Positions 61,939 through 64,000 of a stretch of DNA of 64,000 nt are shown in pieces (the stretch's first letter is position 1; each line of letters starts with the position of its first letter). Origin of the DNA: Halobacteriovorax sp. JY17 (GTDB lineage: Bacteria; Bdellovibrionota; Bacteriovoracia; Bacteriovoracales; Bacteriovoracaceae). The DNA is taken from assembly GCF_002753895.1 (NCBI RefSeq), contig NZ_NJER01000001.1, positions 124,001 to 188,000 on the forward strand, in the 5' to 3' direction. The translations under genes and the position numbers were made by a program. Under the pieces are notes generated by a model. The model worked only from the letters and a program-made list of their open reading frames with translations, searched no databases and was not told the origin of the DNA.

Positions 61939-63387
61939 ATGGAAGAAACATATCTACATTCAATGGCCAGTATTCCTCTTGAGGACATTGTAAGAGAGGA
62001 ATATAGAACTTATCAGATCTATACGTTAATGGACCGAGCAATTCCATATTTAAAAGATGGATTAAAGCCTGGCCAGAGAAGAATTCTCTTCACTCTTTGG
62101 AAGAATCAATCAAAGGGTTTGATGAAAGTTTCATCGGCAACAGGCTTAGTTCTTACGCTTCACCCTCACGGACCAGCTTCTGTTGAGTCTGCCATTGTAA
62201 ATATGGCGCAGGATTATACATTTTCTAATAATTATCCATTAATCGATAAGAAGGGTTACTTCGGAGAGAGAATGGAAACTTCTCCGGCAGCTTCAAGGTA
62301 TATTGAATGTAAGCTTGGAAGAATTTCTCAAATACTCTTATTCGATGATATGGACCAAGTTGAGATGATTCCTAACTACGATGAAAAAGTTATGGAGCCT
62401 CTTAACCTCTTACCAAAACTTCCTCTTATGCTACTTAATGGTGCAGAAGGGATTGGAACAGGTTTCTCGTCAGTCATTCCAAGTTTTGGACATAAAGAAA
62501 TTATAAGTTCAATGATTAGTTTTCTTGAATCTGGAAAGGCGAAGAAGTTAAAGCCATTTAATAATGGCTACACTCTTCCAATTGAAAGAGATCAAAGAGG
62601 AAGACTTATTTTCAATATGGGCTTTGAAGAAATTGATGGGACAATCTATATCACGGAACTTCCTCGTGGTTATGATGCTCAAAAAATTTACAAGTATCTT
62701 ACAAAGTTTATGGATGCAGACTTCATAAAAGACTTTGTGGACTCTTCTGTTGATAACGACGTTAAAATTGAATTGATGTTTAAAAGAGGTGCCGAAAAGA
62801 CTTTGAAAGAAGTTGAAAAAGAAATGGGCACAGCTTCAACTCAAGTTCCAAACTATACTCTTATCTCTGAGAGAGGGGTTAGAATTTTTGATAAGCCAGA
62901 AGAAATTATTGAAATCTTCTCTGGCCAAAGACTTGCTGTTGTTAAGAGAAGATATGAACTTCGCTGTGAAGGTTTAAGAGATAAAATTCAACAGAATAAT
63001 GAAATCATAAAATTCATTAAGAAGAAAGAGTACGAAGTTGCTACAAAGTCGAAGAATAGAAAGACATTCGTAGACTACCTTGGATCTAAGAAATATGTTT
63101 ATAACGACTACCTTGCTGATATGCCAATTTACAGAATGACGAAAGAGGAAGTCGCTAAGCGCGCGCTTATGATTAAAGAAGATACAAAACTTCTAGCGGA
63201 TTATTCAAAGATTGCTAAGTCGGATAAATTGATCAAGAAGAAGTTAATTGAAGAACTTACGGAGGTGGGTGATCAACTAACAGCTTGGTTAAAAGCAAAA
63301 GACAGAGAACGTCTTGAACTTAGAAAGAAAATAGAGAAGAAATCTGCTAAGAAAGTAACGAAGAAGAAAGCTGTAAAAAGAAAATAA
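61939..63387 (+). CDS. Divergent type IIA topoisomerase, breakage-reunion (ParC/GyrA-like) subunit without C-terminal domain
   Basis: A 482-residue protein, much shorter than ParC (about 750) or GyrA (about 875), because the beta-pinwheel DNA-wrapping domain is absent. The catalytic pair is R120-Y121 in PAASRYIECKLG, at the GyrA position (121-122). Several motifs read like eukaryotic and T4 topoisomerase II instead of gyrase: DGLKPGQRRILF (gyrase has KPVHRRVLY), SNNYPLIDKKGYFGER and EGIGTGFSSVIPSF. The end is lysine-rich (KKSAKKVTKKKAVKRK). AAGG precedes the ATG. It forms an operon with the ATPase subunit and is followed by a strong terminator. Likely activity is relaxation and decatenation, not supercoiling, since the wrapping domain is missing. 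Confidence 0.88.
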   Translation: MEETYLHSMASIPLEDIVREEYRTYQIYTLMDRAIPYLKDGLKPGQRRILFTLWKNQSKGLMKVSSATGLVLTLHPHGPASVESAIVNMAQDYTFSNNYPLIDKKGYFGERMETSPAASRYIECKLGRISQILLFDDMDQVEMIPNYDEKVMEPLNLLPKLPLMLLNGAEGIGTGFSSVIPSFGHKEIISSMISFLESGKAKKLKPFNNGYTLPIERDQRGRLIFNMGFEEIDGTIYITELPRGYDAQKIYKYLTKFMDADFIKDFVDSSVDNDVKIELMFKRGAEKTLKEVEKEMGTASTQVPNYTLISERGVRIFDKPEEIIEIFSGQRLAVVKRRYELRCEGLRDKIQQNNEIIKFIKKKEYEVATKSKNRKTFVDYLGSKKYVYNDYLADMPIYRMTKEEVAKRALMIKEDTKLLADYSKIAKSDKLIKKKLIEELTEVGDQLTAWLKAKDRERLELRKKIEKKSAKKVTKKKAVKRK

Positions 63388-63399
63388 ATTTAAAATGAA

Positions 63400-63422
63400 A
63401 AAAGGAGCCTTGTGCTCCTTTT
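63400..63422 (+). terminator. Rho-independent terminator of the topoisomerase operon
   Basis: AAAAGGAGC-CTTGT-GCTCCTTTT followed by further T residues, 12 bases after the stop. The remaining spacer to 63620 is AT-rich and presumably holds the ihfA promoter; I see no other feature in it. Confidence 0.9.
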
Positions 63423-63619
63423 TTTTGGTCAAATAAAGGTAGTATAAGACCCTGAAATGGCAAAAAATGCCCCATCTATTTTGTCCAGAATAGCTCTACC
63501 ACTAAATAAAATAAAAAATGCGTATCTAGTTAATATTTTTATAGTAATCATTTCAGTTCTTTGTTAACCTATTAATATATATGGATTTTGAGTATTAGAC
63601 TTTAATTCACGGAGGAAGT

Positions 63620-64000
63620 ATGAGTCTTACTAAAGCCGACATTGTTGAGCGTGTTTACAAAGAAGCGGGATTTTCCAAGAAGGAAGCTGCGGACCTAGTT
63701 GATCTTGTTTTCAAGGTCATTAAAGACACTCTAGCGAGAGGCGAAAAAGTTAAGATTTCTGGATTCGGAAATTTTTCAATTAGAGACAAGGCAACGAGAG
63801 TAGGTCGTAACCCTCAGACAGGAAGTGCCATGGAGATCTCTGCAAGACGTGTTCTTACTTTTAAACCTTCACAGGTTTTAAAAGAAGACGTTACAGCAAG
63901 ATTTTCACACAGACTGGATGACAAAGGGAAAGAAGATACATCTCTTCCTGCAAAGGAAGGATCTTCTAGAGCGCTTAGTTCGTTTATGAATAATACTGAG
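63620..64000 (+). CDS. ihfA: Integration host factor alpha-like DNA-bending protein (truncated by window end)
   Basis: The frame from ATG 63620, with GGAGGA upstream, runs open to the window edge (127 codons). The first 95 or so residues are a complete HU/IHF domain: MSLTKADIVERVYKEAGFSKKEA, KISGFGNFSIRDKATRVGRNPQTG (the DNA-binding beta arm) and RRVLTFKPSQVLKED. The RVGRNPQTG arm and KPSQVLK end fit the IHF alpha type. It does not stop at the normal length but continues for at least 32 residues of polar, probably disordered tail (KGKEDTSLPAKEGSSRALSS). IHF bends DNA at specific sites in transcription, recombination and chromosome packing. Confidence 0.88.
   Translation, partial: MSLTKADIVERVYKEAGFSKKEAADLVDLVFKVIKDTLARGEKVKISGFGNFSIRDKATRVGRNPQTGSAMEISARRVLTFKPSQVLKEDVTARFSHRLDDKGKEDTSLPAKEGSSRALSSFMNNTE

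Noticed and set aside
61781-62047. Minus-strand ORF opposite the topoisomerase tail
   Set aside because: Its Leu/Ser/Phe-rich sequence is the complement of the AAG-rich lysine tail codons.

Overview
The window is AT-rich, densely coded bacterial DNA with 48 supported genes or gene remnants. Many adjacent genes overlap by 1 to 14 bases and most convergent stops almost touch. Several traits point to a Gram-negative bacterium of the Bdellovibrionota, most likely a marine Bacteriovorax/Halobacteriovorax relative: many exported proteins and lipoproteins without recognisable domains, outer-membrane barrels, large exported repeat proteins, AT-rich codon use and sigma28-type promoters. This taxonomic guess rests on gene content only. 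I see no tRNA, rRNA, CRISPR array, insertion sequence or phage genes.

Layout. 1-8.2 kb: a HEAT-like membrane-anchored protein, a PilZ (c-di-GMP) protein, aminopeptidase N, two paralogous periplasmic binding proteins without a transporter, two small proteins and a fatty-acid hydroxylase. 8.2-15.3 kb: a 1017-residue exported protein, then an iron/haem-type locus (di-haem cytochrome c peroxidase divergent from imelysin plus a di-haem oxidoreductase). 15.4-18.7 kb: class II fructose-bisphosphate aldolase, and a fused alpha+beta E1 of a 2-oxoacid dehydrogenase. 18.7-24.5 kb: a minus-strand FecR protein, a TPR/beta-barrel protein and a CHASE2 adenylate cyclase, ending in the tail of a deleted chemotaxis receptor. 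24.6-28.3 kb: ArsC with two envelope proteins, HemF and a lipoprotein. 28.4-36 kb: a lipoprotein translationally coupled to a 1663-residue RHS/YD-repeat protein with a variable tip, followed by an overlapping putative immunity gene. 36-42.2 kb: two tandem paralogous exported proteins, a Ser-rich exported protein and a lipoprotein. 42.4-48.4 kb: a newly noted 50-residue ORF and the SUF Fe-S assembly operon (rrf2-sufBCDS-nfu). 48.6-59.7 kb: a second hydroxylase, a small protein, a GlpG-type rhomboid, a 1842-residue exported protein with paired cysteines, ArgS, a GNAT enzyme and small exported proteins. 59.8-64 kb: a divergent two-subunit type IIA topoisomerase with lysine-rich tails, then the start of ihfA.

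The strongest new signal is regulatory. Six exported or small genes between 36 and 51 kb (starts at 36186, 37456, 38927, 42210 minus, 49640 minus and 50832) each have a promoter resembling the FliA/sigma28 consensus (TAAAGTTT-N11-GCCGATAA) at a sensible distance from the start. In Bdellovibrio the FliA-type sigma factor is known to drive many attack-phase genes, so these may be a free-swimming or attack-phase set of envelope or secreted proteins. Other candidates for something new are the RHS/immunity pair, the cysteine-pair repeat protein and the phage-T4/eukaryote-flavoured topoisomerase.
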